From Montifringilla adamsi (Eukaryota > Chordata > Aves > Passeriformes > Passeridae): 64,000 nt of DNA. A model generated the notes under the pieces. The model made no database searches, was not told the origin of the DNA, and saw only the letters and a program-made list of their open reading frames with translations. A program made the translations under genes and the position numbers. The stretch lies in assembly GCA_017590115.1 (NCBI GenBank), contig JAGGNK010013670.1, positions 700,016 through 764,015 of the forward strand, read 5' to 3'. The stretch's first letter is position 1. Each line of letters opens with the position of its first letter. Positions 1-11,212 of the stretch are shown piece after piece.

Positions 1-310
1 CCCCAGCCCCCGCCCGCTGCCCGCGCTTCGCTCCACGGGAAGAGACAGGAGAAGGAGGTGTCGGGGTCCTGGTCATGTCTCTGGGCCGGGTCCCCTGCCC
101 TGGCTTTCTCCCGGGAATGAGGGGACGGGGGCCCCTGTGCTGACACCCCGTGAACGGGCAGCGGGCGGGGGGCATGGGCGCCAGGGGACCCCTGCCCGCT
201 CTCTGCCTTTCCCCGGCTGCAGCCCCGCTCAGGCCACCCCCCAATCGCTCTTCACCTCTTCTTGGTGTCTCTGCCTCCTCCCGGCCCTCTCCCTGTCCTC
301 CTGGCAGGCC

Positions 311-436
311 ATGGGGTGCGGGGGCGTCCCGGCTGCCCCAGAAGACCCCGAGGAGCGGCGGGGTGCCCAGGGGGAAGGTGCCTACCCCTGTCCCCCGGAG
401 TGCCAGGAGCTGGCTACCATCCCTACGCCGCAAGTC
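311..436 (+). CDS. SEPTIN4: Tentative 5' coding exon of SEPTIN4
   Basis: An ATG at 311 in a strong context (gccATGg) opens 42 codons that end at a GTAAGC donor at 437. The exon closes in phase 0, which matches the phase-0 start of the next exon at 685. An acceptor-like CTGGCAG sits just before it at 301-307, so this could be a second exon with a start codon or an exon continuing an upstream frame. The peptide (MGCGGVPAAPEDPEERR...) is not obviously similar to the known mammalian N-terminus, which varies between SEPTIN4 isoforms. Codon content is plausible but GC-rich, so chance is not excluded. The 300 bp upstream show nothing else I can assign. Confidence 0.4.
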
Positions 437-684
437 GTAAGCGCCCGAGGTGCACGGGACCACGGCTGTCCCCACTGCCATCCCCATGGCTGTACCCGTG
501 GCTGTCCCCAGGGTGGTGGCTCGTCCCCTGTGGTGGCCGTGTCTCGTCTCTCCTCCCATCCCTGCCACCTTTAGGCTGCATGTGTCTGGCTGCTGCGGTT
601 TGGGAGCTTGTGAGGCTGAGCTGGGTGGTGCCACATCAGGCTGGCACTGCCACCACCAGTGTCACCTCCTCCTTTGGTCCCCAG

Positions 685-3600
685 ATAAAACGTTTCCTGA
701 AGGAGGACTCGGACGAGGCTGAGCTGACCCAGTTCCTGCGGGATTGCCCAGCAGCTGACAGCTCCCGGAAGGTGGAGGCCCCAGAGAGCCGGCGGGAGCC
801 CGGCCACCCCCTGGGCAGCGTGGCCAGGGTCCCCCCAGACGAAGCCAGTGACGAGAGGGACACCAGGATTTTCTCCCGCTCCCGGCCCTCGGATTTCCAG
901 CAGCATATCGCCGCCCCCCCGCCCCCCAGCCCCAATCGCCCGCGGAGCCCCTGGGGACAGCTGGACCCCTACGACTCCTCCGAGGTGCAGGATGTGTCCC
1001 TGGGAAGGGAGGGACACACGCGGGGTGAGGGGCTGCGGGATGGAGGGTGTTCCCATCTTGTGAACACAAAGGCTTTGGGCAGGCATGGCCTCATCCCCTG
1101 GAACTCCAACCCTGGGAATCCCTTTGTGGGCCGGGGGAAGGGGGTCTTCCCAGGGTAGGAGGTGGGCTGGTAGCGTCCCTGTCCCACATCCCCTCTGCCC
1201 TCTGCAGGATGACAAGGAGTATGTGGGCTTTGCCACGCTGCCCAACCAGGTGCATCGCAAGTCGGTGAAGAAGGGCTTTGACTTCACCCTCATGGTGGCA
1301 GGTATGGGGGTCCAGCTGGCCTGGAGGTGCTGACCCCACTCTGCATCCCAAACACCCTGCGCTGGGGAGGGGGGGATCCTGGTTGCTCATCTTTGTCCTG
1401 CTTTCTCAGGGGAATCCGGGCTGGGCAAGTCCACCCTGGTCAACAGCCTCTTCCTGACGGACATGTACAGGGACCGCAAACTGCTCAACGCCGAAGGTCA
1501 GGGGGACAGTCACGGCCCAGAGGGGTGTCCTGGGTGACCTGGGCAGTGCAGAGCCCAGAGATGCTCCTGTGGGCTGCAGCCCCTCTCCCTGCCCCTGAAA
1601 CGACATGTGCTGTCACTGGCACTGGGGACTGCTCTGAGGCAGTGGGGACCCCTCTGGACAAGATGGGGACCCCCCATGGGGACTTTATTTCCATGGGGAA
1701 AACAAGTCCTGGCTTGTTGGGGATTGGCTGGAGCCACAGCTTTTCTGGGAGGCTGGGGACAGTCAGAACCTGGGGCACAGTGCCAGTTCATCTGCAGCCA
1801 GTTTTTGAATTAAAATGGCCCAAACTTGCCCAGATCCCCAGGAATTCAAGGGGTTTGTTTGATTTGTTTCCGTTGCTTGGAGTGACAGCCAAAACACACA
1901 ATGCAGCAGGAGCATCCTTGGGGATTCAGGGACATGAAGGGTCCTGGGGTGAAGGGGCATGTGCAGTCTGGAGCTGTGGGGTCCTGCAGCAAGGCCCAGC
2001 CCCAGCAGACCCCTGTGTTGCTTGAGCTGGGGTCCTGGGGTGGCAGTGGCACAGCCACCAAGGGATGGGTGCCCATCCATGGGGATGTGGGGACCACAGC
2101 ATGGAGCATCCTCTCCTGGGCTGGAGCATGGCGTATGTTGGGGCTGATCCAGCCGGGTCACCCAGCTCCCAGGGTGGGGATGACACTTGGGAGTTGCAGC
2201 ATGTCCCCATGTTACCTCCACCCTCCCTCGTGTCCCCCCTGGTGATGTGTGTCCCTCCTCACAGAGCGCATCACGCAGACGGTGGAGATCACCAAGCACG
2301 TGGTGGACATCGAGGAGAAGGGGGTCAAGCTGCGCCTGACCATCGTGGACACGCCAGGCTTCGGGGACGCCGTCAACAACACCGAGTGGTGAGTGCCATG
2401 GGGTGGGGACTGTCCCCAGGGTGGGTGGGATGCTGAGTGCCGTGGGGTGGGGGTCTCCCCAGGGCAGGCACCCCATGGTGGGTGGGATGCCCATGGTTCA
2501 ATGGGCTTAGGTGCTGAGCCATGGAGGTACTGAGCTGGGGGTCCACAGAGAGCAGGGGGTCTCACAGAGGACTCGGTGTCACCTCGCTGTCCCTGCAGCT
2601 GGAAGCCAGTGGCTGACTACATCGACCAGCAGTTCGAGCAGTATTTCCGTGACGAAAGTGGCCTCAACCGGAAAAACATCCAGGACAACCGAGTGCACTG
2701 CTGTATCTACTTCATCTCGCCCTTTGGCCACGGGTACGGGCAGCCCTGCCCGCGCTGCCGGGAGGCGGGGCAGGGGCTCGGTGGGACGGGGCTCACCAGA
2801 CTCCCCCCGCAGGCTCCGGCCCCTGGACGTGGAGTTCATGAGGGCTCTGCACCAGCGCGTGAACATCGTGCCCGTGCTGGCCAAGGCTGACACCCTGACC
2901 CCCGCCGAGGTGGAGCGCATGAAGAACAAGGTGAGGGGACATGGGCCAGCTGGGAGCTGTCCCAGCAGGTCCCCGGGCATGGGACTGCCCTGGGGTCTCC
3001 ATCCATCTCCTGCCTGGAATTTACCCTGGAGCATTTTCTAGGCTTGAAACACTGTAGAGGACCATGTTGCCCTCATGGCCATCAAGGACACAAGGGCTCA
3101 GCTAGGGGTTGGAAGGACTGGGGCGTGTCCATGACATCTGGTCTGGTGGGACCAGGCTTTTGGGGGCCATTGGCCCTTGTGTGGTGCCTCCCACGCCCTT
3201 CCCGAGGCCAGAGCCCTGCCCTCAGGGAGCTGTTTGTCTCCAGATCCGGGAGGAGATCGACCACTATGGCATCCGCATCTACCAGTTCCCTGAGTGTGAC
3301 TCGGACGAGGATGAGGAGTTCAAGCTGCAGGACCAGGCACTGAAGGTGGGTCTGGCTCTTCCAGCTCCATCACTGGAGAGGAAGAGCCCTGTGGCCAGGA
3401 GGACATGTCACCCTGGGGTACCTGCAGGACCCTTTGGAGCCACGCAAGCTCTCCAGCATGGAGGGGCTGGCACATATCTCAGTACCCAGACATGTCACCA
3501 AGATCTCATGCGTGACACCTGCAGCTCGGTGGGATGGGGCTTGGGTGGGAAAAGCCATGCCATGACCTCTGCTGTCCCACTGGGCTCTCCACAGCCGGGC

Positions 3601-6600
3601 CTTTGGAATATCTTGGCAAATGGGTGCTGGACACAGCCGAGGAGGGCGTGTGGAGGGATGCGGGTCCTGGTAGGTGGGGGTCATGGCAGGGCCCTGCTGA
3701 TCCCCCTGCCCTTGCAGGAGAGCATCCCCTTCGCTGTTATCGGCAGCAACACGGTGGTGGAGGCCAAGGGCCGGCGTGTCCGCGGGCGCCTCTACCCCTG
3801 GGGCATCGTGGAAGGTAACGCTGGGCCATCCCTGGCGGCCCCCGGCCTTTGGGGACAGGGACACGGCGCACCCGTCGCAGCCCCGGGCTGGGACAGGCTG
3901 TGGCCCCTGACCCCGCGTCCCCCGCAGTGGAGAACCCGTCCCACTGTGACTTCGTGAAGCTGCGGACGATGCTGGTGAGGACGCACATGCAGGACCTGAA
4001 GGATGTGACACGGGAGACGCACTACGAGAACTACCGCACGCAGTGCATCCAGAGCATGACCCGCATGGTGGTCAAGGAGCGCAACCGCAAGTACGGGCTG
4101 GGCCGGGTCGGGGGGCTCCTCTCTTTGGGGTGACCCCAGCCACTGCAAGTGGTGGTGCTGACAGGTCAGGGCTGTGCGTGGGGCCGTGCTGGGGAGCCCC
4201 TGTGAGGTGAAGAGCCCCTCCTGTGCCCTTGGGCTGGGAGTGCCTGGGGATGCTCCGGCAGTGAGGGGGCCCTGCAAACCCCGAGGCTGGGTCTGTCTTA
4301 GCTGGGATACTCCACCCCTGTGCCCCTGGGGTGGCTGGGGGGATGCTCTGGTAGCCAGGGGGACCCTGCGTCTCCCCAGAGCTGGGGCTGGTTTAAGGGG
4401 CATGTTCCAGCAGTGAGGGGGACCCCATGTGCCCCCAGGGCTGGGCCTGGGGCCAGAGGTGTGCTCGGGCAGCAAGGGAGACCATGTGTCCCCTCTGGGC
4501 TGGGTGTGTCTCGGGGGATACTTCAGCACCAAGGGGGATCCTGCATCCCCCTGGGGCTGGCTGTGGGAGGATGGTCCAACAGGGAGGGGGCCCCTGTATC
4601 CTTGCAGGCTCCGGCACCAGAGCAGGAGCCCAACAAAAGCCAGTGCTGGGGCTCTGCTCGTGGATCAGCCAAATTCATGGCACCCACATCCACTTTTGCC
4701 ACCCCGAGGTGCTGAGAGAGCCCCCACAAGCAGGACCTCCGCTGGGACCTTCCAGCCGGGGGCCAGAGCAGTGTGGGAGTGAGTGGAGGCTCTGTGGGTC
4801 CCGGGGCAGTGGAGCTGTGCTGTGGGGGGCTGGCAGTGGCTATAGTCACCTCTCTAGGCACCTCTAAGTGTCTCTCCCTGTGTGCCCCGGGGCAGGAGCC
4901 ATCCCTCCGTGCTGAGGCTGTGCTGCGGAGACAGCTCTGCCGACTGAGCCGGGACCGGCCGGGGCCGCGCTGGGCCTCGCCCTGCTCGCCCTGCCACCCC
5001 CTGGCCCCTCGATAAAAGTGCTTGTTGGTACCCAACGCTGTCTTGGTCCTTCTGTGCCCGAGCAAGCCCAGGCCAGCTGCCCTCGGGGTGAGCCGGCCCT
5101 GTGGCCATCCACTCTGGCTCTGTGGCCACCCACTCTTGTCCCACACAAGCTGCCCTTGGGGTGCCAAAGGACGCTGTGTGCTGGTGGTGTCACCCCGGCT
5201 CACCCAGCTTTGGGGGATGTGTCCCTGTTTGGTGGCACTGAGCCCCCATCGTGCTGCCCTCCCAGAGATGTGATTTTGGGGTGTTGAGAGCTTTTGCTGC
5301 TCAACACATTGCTGCTGTTCGGCTCCAGCTCCGTGTCGCTGCCGGGGCTGGCAGGAGCTCCACGTGCTCCCCACGTCCCCCACGGCCAAAGCTGAGACAA
5401 CGGCAGCGCCTTCCAAAGCAGCTCCCGAGGCAGCCAAACCCCGGCCCTGGCGCTGGCCCAGCCCCCAGCACAGCGGGACCCCGCGGGCAGGGATGGCCCG
5501 TCCTGCCCGGGACAGGGATGGCCCGTCCTGCTCCAGACAGGGATGGCCTGTCCTGCCCGGGACAGGGATGGCCCATCCTGGTCCAGACAGGGCTGGCCCG
5601 TCCTGCTCGGGCAGGGCTGGCCCGTCCCACCCGTGCCCCAGCCGTGTCCATCACCCCTTTGCCCGGAGGGGCCGCGCTGGCCGTGGCATGTGGCGATGGC
5701 ACGTGGCAGCACGCGTGACCCTGCCAGCCGCTGTTGGTGTCCCGGCCTTGTCACCCGCTGGGGTGGCACGTGGCATCCACAGGGACGGGTGGAGGGCTGG
5801 TCCCTCCCGGTGCCGGGCCCATGGGGAAGCCATCGGCTGGGCTGGCCCGGGTCCTGCGTGGTGGCGCGGCCTCAGGGGGATGCTCGCGGCTCTCTCCGGC
5901 AGGAATCGGCTTGAATGGGAGCAGAGCTCGGGAAAAGGGTGTGGGGCATCCCTGGGGCTGGCAGGGCAGTCGAGTGCCTGGAGAGCCCATCCTGAGGCCA
6001 GGGGACAGAGGGGAGATGCCGAGGTTTTGATGTTTTAAAGCAGCAGGGAAAATACTGCCCACGGAGAGCCTAACCCCAGTGGGATTCTTCCCAAAATGGG
6101 AGGGTGTGGAGGAAGTCCCTGGGTCCCCCCTTGGTTGGTACACGGCAGGTTGGGGGTGCTGAGATTTGGGGGCTGCCTGGGGCCACTCATATCTCCCTTG
6201 CTTGGAAAAAAACACTCTGATGGTGGCCATGGGGCCCAGGGGCTGGTCAGGGGCTGCTGGGGACATGCAGGGGTTGGGGCATCCACGGGGGAATGTCCCT
6301 GGGGGGCTGGGGCAGCACCCTCACCTCCTCTCTCTGCCCACAGCAAGCTGACCCGGGAGAGCGGGACAGACTTCCCCATCCCCGTGATCCCCCCGGTGCC
6401 GGACGTGGAGACGGAGAAGCTCATCCGGGAGAAGGATGAGGAGGTGAGTGTGGGGCGGGCTGAGCCCCAGACCTCCGTCCCCACTCCCTCCTGCCCTGGC
6501 GACGGCACAGCCATTGGGAGCCACCCTTCCTGCAGCATCCCGGCGGCTGCTACTCCAACCAGCAGGGTCTGGAGGTGTATCCACGGGTCCCCCCCTCCCC

Positions 6601-6779
6601 CCTCCCTAGCTGCTGCCGATCCCAGTTTGTCTGGGATGCTCAGCCCGAGGTCCATTTGCGTGAGAGCTGCGTGGTTGGGGCTTGGCACCATCCACGATCC
6701 CGGCTCTGCTCCCTTCCAGCTGCGGCGGATGCAGGAGATGCTCCAGAAGATCCAGAAGCAGATGAAGGACTCGCACTAG
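685..6779 (+). CDS. SEPTIN4: Septin-4, GTP-binding cytoskeletal filament protein (11 exons)
   Basis: Coding exons: 685-984, 1208-1301, 1410-1496, 2265-2388, 2599-2733, 2813-2930, 3244-3345, 3718-3814, 3928-4090, 6344-6443, 6720-6779 (stop TAG 6777-6779). All junctions are GT-AG and stay in frame, giving 459 residues from 685 onward; the human protein is about 478. Order of parts: a variable acidic and proline-rich N-terminus ([30 protein letters not shown]); a polybasic stretch ([11 protein letters not shown]); the GTPase domain with P-loop GESGLGKST, switch DTPGFGD and base motif AKAD; the septin-unique element ([14 protein letters not shown], then [18 protein letters not shown]); and a short C-terminal coiled coil ([18 protein letters not shown]). 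The tail [13 protein letters not shown] and that coiled coil separate SEPTIN4 from SEPTIN2 and SEPTIN5. Septins form hetero-oligomeric filaments at membranes and in the sperm annulus; mammalian SEPTIN4 also makes the pro-apoptotic ARTS isoform. The first exon is uncertain. Confidence 0.95.
4190..4610 (+). repeat. Degenerate GC-rich minisatellite in SEPTIN4 intron
   Basis: About seven imperfect copies of a roughly 60-bp unit built on 'agcaaGGGGGACCCtgtgtccccctgggctgg'. Copies are much diverged and spacing varies. It is intronic and shows no coding features. Confidence 0.55.
4896..5016 (+). other. SEPTIN4: Possible alternative last exon of SEPTIN4
   Basis: Inside the 2.25-kb intron after the exon ending at 4090, a pyrimidine-rich stretch ends in GGGGCAG at 4889-4895. 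A GC-rich block follows and reaches a GATAAA polyadenylation-type hexamer at 5011-5016, with a GT-rich stretch behind it. Spliced from the 4090 donor, the frame would add about 17 residues and stop at TGA 4945-4947, replacing the C-terminal coiled coil. This is inferred from signals only; no homology supports it. Confidence 0.25.
5489..5637 (+). repeat. 25-bp tandem repeat with 50-bp higher-order unit in SEPTIN4 intron
   Basis: Six consecutive copies of a 25-bp unit beginning AGGGATGGCCCGTCCTG. Copies 1-4 alternate two endings (CCCGGGAC and CTCCAGAC types), so the evolving unit is 50 bp. The last two copies are diverged (AGGGCTGG...). It lies in the intron between the exons ending at 4090 and starting at 6344. 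Confidence 0.85.
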
Positions 6780-8500
6780 CCCGTCTCTCCTCCTCCTCCT
6801 CCTTCTCCTGGCCCCGATCAGAAATGTTTACATCACGCTCCACCCGCCCGGCCCCGCTGCCAGACTCGGTACCAACGCCCACCCACCACCTTAAGCTACG
6901 GCATCGCCTTATCCAACCAGCCAGCGCCCGCGGGGACACCAGGGCACAGCGAGGGGACACGGGGGGACAGCGAGGGACAGGGCACCCAACCTGGGGCCTC
7001 CTGCCCCACTCCTCTCCACTCACTAGGGACAGCTTGGTCCCCCAAGCTTTGGTTTCCCATTTCTCCACAGCTCTGGGGAGGGCCCTGGCCAGCCTGGTTC
7101 CCACAGTGTGTCCCTTGTCCCCGTGTCACCCTGGGCTCCCTGCTTACAGCCTTTATGCTCAGCTTGGCCCTGGCTTAAGGGAAGAGGAAAGGGGGGCACT
7201 GGTGCCAGCCCCCCAAAGGCCCCAGCTGCTGTGGGGGACAGGGCTGTTCCCCTGCCCTTGGCTGGCATGGAGGGACAGCAGGTCCTGGGAACCACAGGGG
7301 ACAGAGGGGATGGACAGCCAAGGGACAGCGACTATCCTGCTCTATGCCAGCACCAGTGCAGGGGGACAGAAGCTTGTCAGTGTCCAGCCCTGTGTCCTCA
7401 CCCTGTCCTCACTGAGTGACAGCAGGGCTGTGGCACAAGGAGCACTGGGGAATCAATGTCGCCAGGGAAAATCCCTTGAACCCCAAATCAGAGGCTGGGC
7501 ACCCCCAGCCTGCCGTGATGTTGGCCCTGTAAAGCAATAATGAGTGTCCTCTGCCCGTGGCACCTCTCACCCCATGGCAACAGCACCGGCCCTGGCTGGA
7601 ATTTCAGCCCCTGCTGCCACTTGCTTTTCTGTGGTGTCCTGTATGCCCAGGATGTCCCTGTCCCTGCTGCTTCTTGGCACAGCAGCCCCGTGTATTCTCC
7701 AAGGATGTACCCATCTGTGCTGCTTCCCAGCGAAGCGCTGCTGCGTGTCCCCATGTCCCCCATGTCCCCATGTTCCCCACCATGCCCCGGTTGGTGTTGC
7801 TGCCCTACAGAGCACTGCAGCTTCTCCCCGCTCCTCAGACTGTCCCCATCTGTGTTACTTTCCCACAGAGCTATGTTGCATCTGTGTGTGCCCCTGGGAT
7901 GTCCCCAGACATGTCACCACCCTGCAGGGCTCTGTGTAGTGTCCCTGTGTCCCCAAGGATGTCCCCAGCTGTGTTGCTTCCTGCAGAGCCCCACTGTGTG
8001 TCCCCAGGGTGAGCCCTGGCCGCCTCTCGCAGCATCCCTGGGGAGAAGGATCCAAACCCCTCCTGGGTCCGGGAAAGCCCGCAGGGGATGGTGAGGATGC
8101 AGGCAGGACTGGGAGCAGTGGGAGCTGGCTGCTGTGGGGATGTCCTGTCCCCATCAGGACCCCTGAGCTGGGGTCCCCCGGGTGGGACGTGGCTGGCAGG
8201 GGCTGTGCCCGGCCGGGGCTCGGGGCTGCAGGGTGCCAGGGCAGCACCCGGCCTGTGCCCCCCGTGTCCCCGTGCCAGCGGGGGTCCCGTGGCCCCTGTG
8301 GGCAGGGCCCCCCCGGCAGGGCCCTGCAGGGAATATTTAGCGCTTTCCTTTTTTTAATCTCGCTATTTTCTTACAGAAGCCCCTCCCCTGGCATGACGGT
8401 CCTAGAGGCGTTTATTAACGGATCAGAGAGTATAGGTTTATAAATTCTTATAGAGTAGTGGAAATATTTTTATCCCTCCACAACCGTTCTCAATACATAC
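6780..8500 (+). other. Probable SEPTIN4 3' UTR and downstream DNA
   Basis: No convincing ORF follows the SEPTIN4 stop. No perfect AATAAA occurs in the first 1.7 kb. Near the end, an AT-rich island (about 8330-8500) stands out from GC-rich surroundings and contains AATACA (8492-8497), a weaker polyadenylation hexamer, so a long 3' UTR ending about 8515 is possible. Transcript data would be needed to place the end. Confidence 0.35.
7625..8010 (+). repeat. Degenerate minisatellite, unit about 60-75 bp
   Basis: Repeated variants of 'ccccatctgTGTTGCTTcccagaGC...gtgtccccaaGGATGTCCCC' run through the block, about five to six diverged copies. Phrases such as 'GATGTCCCC' and 'tgtGTTgCTTcC' recur. Open frames across it are by-products of the repeat and not genes. 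Confidence 0.5.
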
Positions 8501-9195
8501 GGCTGACCTGGCTTGTCTGCAACCCCTTGTGGCTTCCACCGAATGGGGGCACCCCATGGCCCTGGGCATCCCACATCCCTGGGCACCCAAGTTCTGAGGC
8601 TGGTAGTGACCTACCCTGTGGCCTATTGATCCTGTTCCCTTGGAAAAGGCTCAAAATGGGTATTGGGGGGGTTTGTGCTTCACTTACACCCAGCTTGGGG
8701 TGTGGTGGGAGAGCCTCTTGGGATCCAGCTCTGGGATGAGGGGGCACAAGGAGGCTCATGTGACAGCAGCTCATGTGCCTTGGGGTGCTGTGTGCTGCTG
8801 GTGTGGGGCTGGGATGGGAGTGGGGAGACAGAGCCTGAGCAGGGGATGGAATTGCCCTCCACATGCTGCCCCCAGGCACCACTGTGTCCCCCCACCAGTG
8901 GGGGAGGGAGCCCTGCCAGGAGACACCACCAGCATCTGTGCCCAGTCACCCCAGTTTGGGTCCCCTAGGACCTGCTGGGGTGGAGGAACAGGAGGAGTGG
9001 GCAGAGGGATGGATGGGCTGCATCAGTGGTTGCCTCCCAGAGGGCATCATCCACCTGCATCCCATTATCCCACCCTGCACCCCAATATCCTGCCCCTGCA
9101 TCCCCTCCCTCTGCACAGAGCCCTTGGGCTGATCCAGCCCAGCTGAGGCCAGGGTCAGGGACATCCCCGGGCCAGCACAGACTGGGGAGGGGTAA

Positions 9196-9228
9196 ATGGA
9201 GGGATGGATGGGTGGATGGATGGATGAG
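9196..9228 (+). repeat. (GGAT)n microsatellite
   Basis: About eight imperfect GGAT/GGTG tetranucleotides in a row (ggagggatggatgggtgg...). Confidence 0.8.
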
Positions 9229-10503
9229 AGCTGGGGGTTCTGGTGGGTGACAAATGGGACATGACCTGGCCATGGGCACTGGCAGCCTAGGAAGCCGAGT
9301 GTCTCCTGGGCTTCTCCCATGGTGGGCAGCAGGGGAGGGAGGGGATGCTCCTCCTCAGCTCTGCTCTCCCGAGATCTCTCTGGAGCTGCTTCCAGCTCAT
9401 CCCAGCACAGACACGGAGCTGGTGGAGCAGGCCCAGAGGAGGCCACCAAAATGGTCTGAGGTGGTCCATGGTCTCTGCTGTGGAGGAAAGCTGCCTCGTG
9501 GGACCTGCCAGCCACAGCCAGTGCTCTGCTGCCAGCCACTTCTTTCCTTGCTGAGGGTCAGAGCATGGGCCCCACCTCCTTGCGGTCCTTCCCTCCTTTA
9601 CCAGCACTGCCTCAGCTCCACACCTTGCTTGGCCCAGGGTGCTGAGCCCTGCTGTGGCTGTGATGCCAATTCCTGCTCTTCACCAGGCCAAACACCCCCA
9701 TCCCCTCCTATGAACCCTCTTACCAACATGGGAATGGAAAATGTTTGTGCTTCCTTGGCTGGAAGCAGCTCTCACCCCAAAGGCTGGGACACACAAACCT
9801 CCCATATCCCACATCCCACCATTGCAGCTTCAAGAAGGATCCCCTGGCTGCCTCTTCCTCCCCAGAACAGCCAACAGAGCCTCTGCTTTTGGTCCCAGAC
9901 TGGCTGATTTACCCGGTTCCCATTTTCCCAGAGGATAAAACCCAGCACTGATGCTCCAGTGACATCCCCAGCTGTGCCCACCCTTCCCTGCACTCCATTC
10001 CATGTGATTTTCATCACACCTTTAAAAATAAAAAGTCCCAAACCCACTCAAACCCAGCCTTCCCAAGGCAGAGATTGATATTTCCACATGGCAAATGCTT
10101 CCATGCAATTCCCCAATGTCCTATTTTTGGTTTCTCACCAGTCCTGGCACTGGTTGCAGCATCCGTGCTGGAGCTCCAGCCGAGCTCAGAGGAAGGGAAT
10201 AAAGGTTCCTTAGGGCAGAAAAGGAAATCTCTCATCTCCTTCCCTGGGCTGTACCACCCATGCCTGACACCTAATGAGGTGTCACCTGAGCTGACATCAG
10301 TCCTGTTGTTTCCCTTTTCCCCTTCCCTTCCCTACTTATTAATTTATTCCTTATATAATTAATTATATTTTCCCCTATGGGAGAGCCCCTGCAGCCCCAC
10401 CTTTTCCCATCTTTTCAAATCCAGAAACCAAGGCACTGCCTCCAGCTCTTCCCCACACCCCCAGTACCTCTTCTCCACTTGTCACATCCATTCCTGGTGC
10501 CAT

Positions 10504-10623
10504 CTCTCCCAGATCCAGGGAAGCCAGGAGCAGTCATTCTGATTGCTCCCATTCCTGTCTCTCCCAGATCCAGGGGAGCCAGGAGCAGAGCCAGGAGTAG
10601 TCATTCTGATTGCTCCCAGTTCC
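10504..10623 (+). repeat. Tandem duplication, about 55-65 bp per copy
   Basis: TCTCCCAGATCCAGGG...CAGGAGCAG...GTCATTCTGATTGCTCCCA occurs twice in direct succession, starting near 10504 and 10559. The second copy carries an extra internal 'agagccaggag'. Confidence 0.8.
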
Positions 10624-10976
10624 ATCGCTGTGCCCGGGAGCTGCTGGCTGGGGGTGACAGCCCTTCCCTCTTCTGGCAGCTGTGACGAGGGGTTGGGATG
10701 CAGTGTCTGAACACATCCAGCGGATGCTCCTGATGGAGCAGGTAGTCCTTGGATCCCCTGCTCAGGCCAGGAGGAGCTCAGAGAAGTGAAACCCCATTGC
10801 TGCTGCTCTGCTCCTCCTGTAAAGGCAGCTAAACCACCCCTGAATTACCTTCCAGCCAGAAAAATGGGACACAGGCTGGAGCCTCCAGCCAGCTCCCGCT
10901 CTTCTGTACCTTTTCCCACTTCCCTGTTCCCCAGAGACAGTGTGGAAAGACCAGACCAAGAGCTTGACACATTTCT

Positions 10977-11212
10977 CAGGCTGGGAGAGCTGGGGGAGCT
11001 CACCTGGAGAGGAGAAGGCTCCAAGGAGAGCTCAGAGCCCCTTGCAGGGCCTAAAGGGACTCCAGAAGAGCTGGAGAGGAGCTGGGGACAAAGGATGGAG
11101 GGACAGGACACAGGGGAATGGCTTCCCATTGCCAGAGAGCTGGGATAGGTGGGATATTGGGAAGAAACTCTTGCCTGTGAGGGTGGTGAGGCTGTGGTGG
11201 GCACACAAGAAC
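10977..11212 (+). mobile_element. CR1 retrotransposon fragment
   Basis: Typical avian CR1 3'-UTR text in plus orientation: 'gagctggagaggagctgggg', 'aatggcttcccattgccaga', 'gggatattgggaagaaact', 'gtgagggtggtgagg'. The element stops before its 3' tail, so it is truncated at both ends. Confidence 0.75.

Larger units (their letters stand above)
8500..10976. other. Intergenic DNA without a recognised gene
   Basis: Between SEPTIN4 and the coiled-coil gene I see no splice-linked or conserved reading frame. It holds a short (GGAT)n tract, a tandem duplication near 10504-10623 and an AT-rich patch near 10325-10375. Confidence 0.6.

Noticed and set aside
4523..5769. Long overlapping open frames in the SEPTIN4 intron
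   Set aside because: They are driven by GC-rich tandem repeats, lack splice-linked partners and show repeat-periodic peptides.
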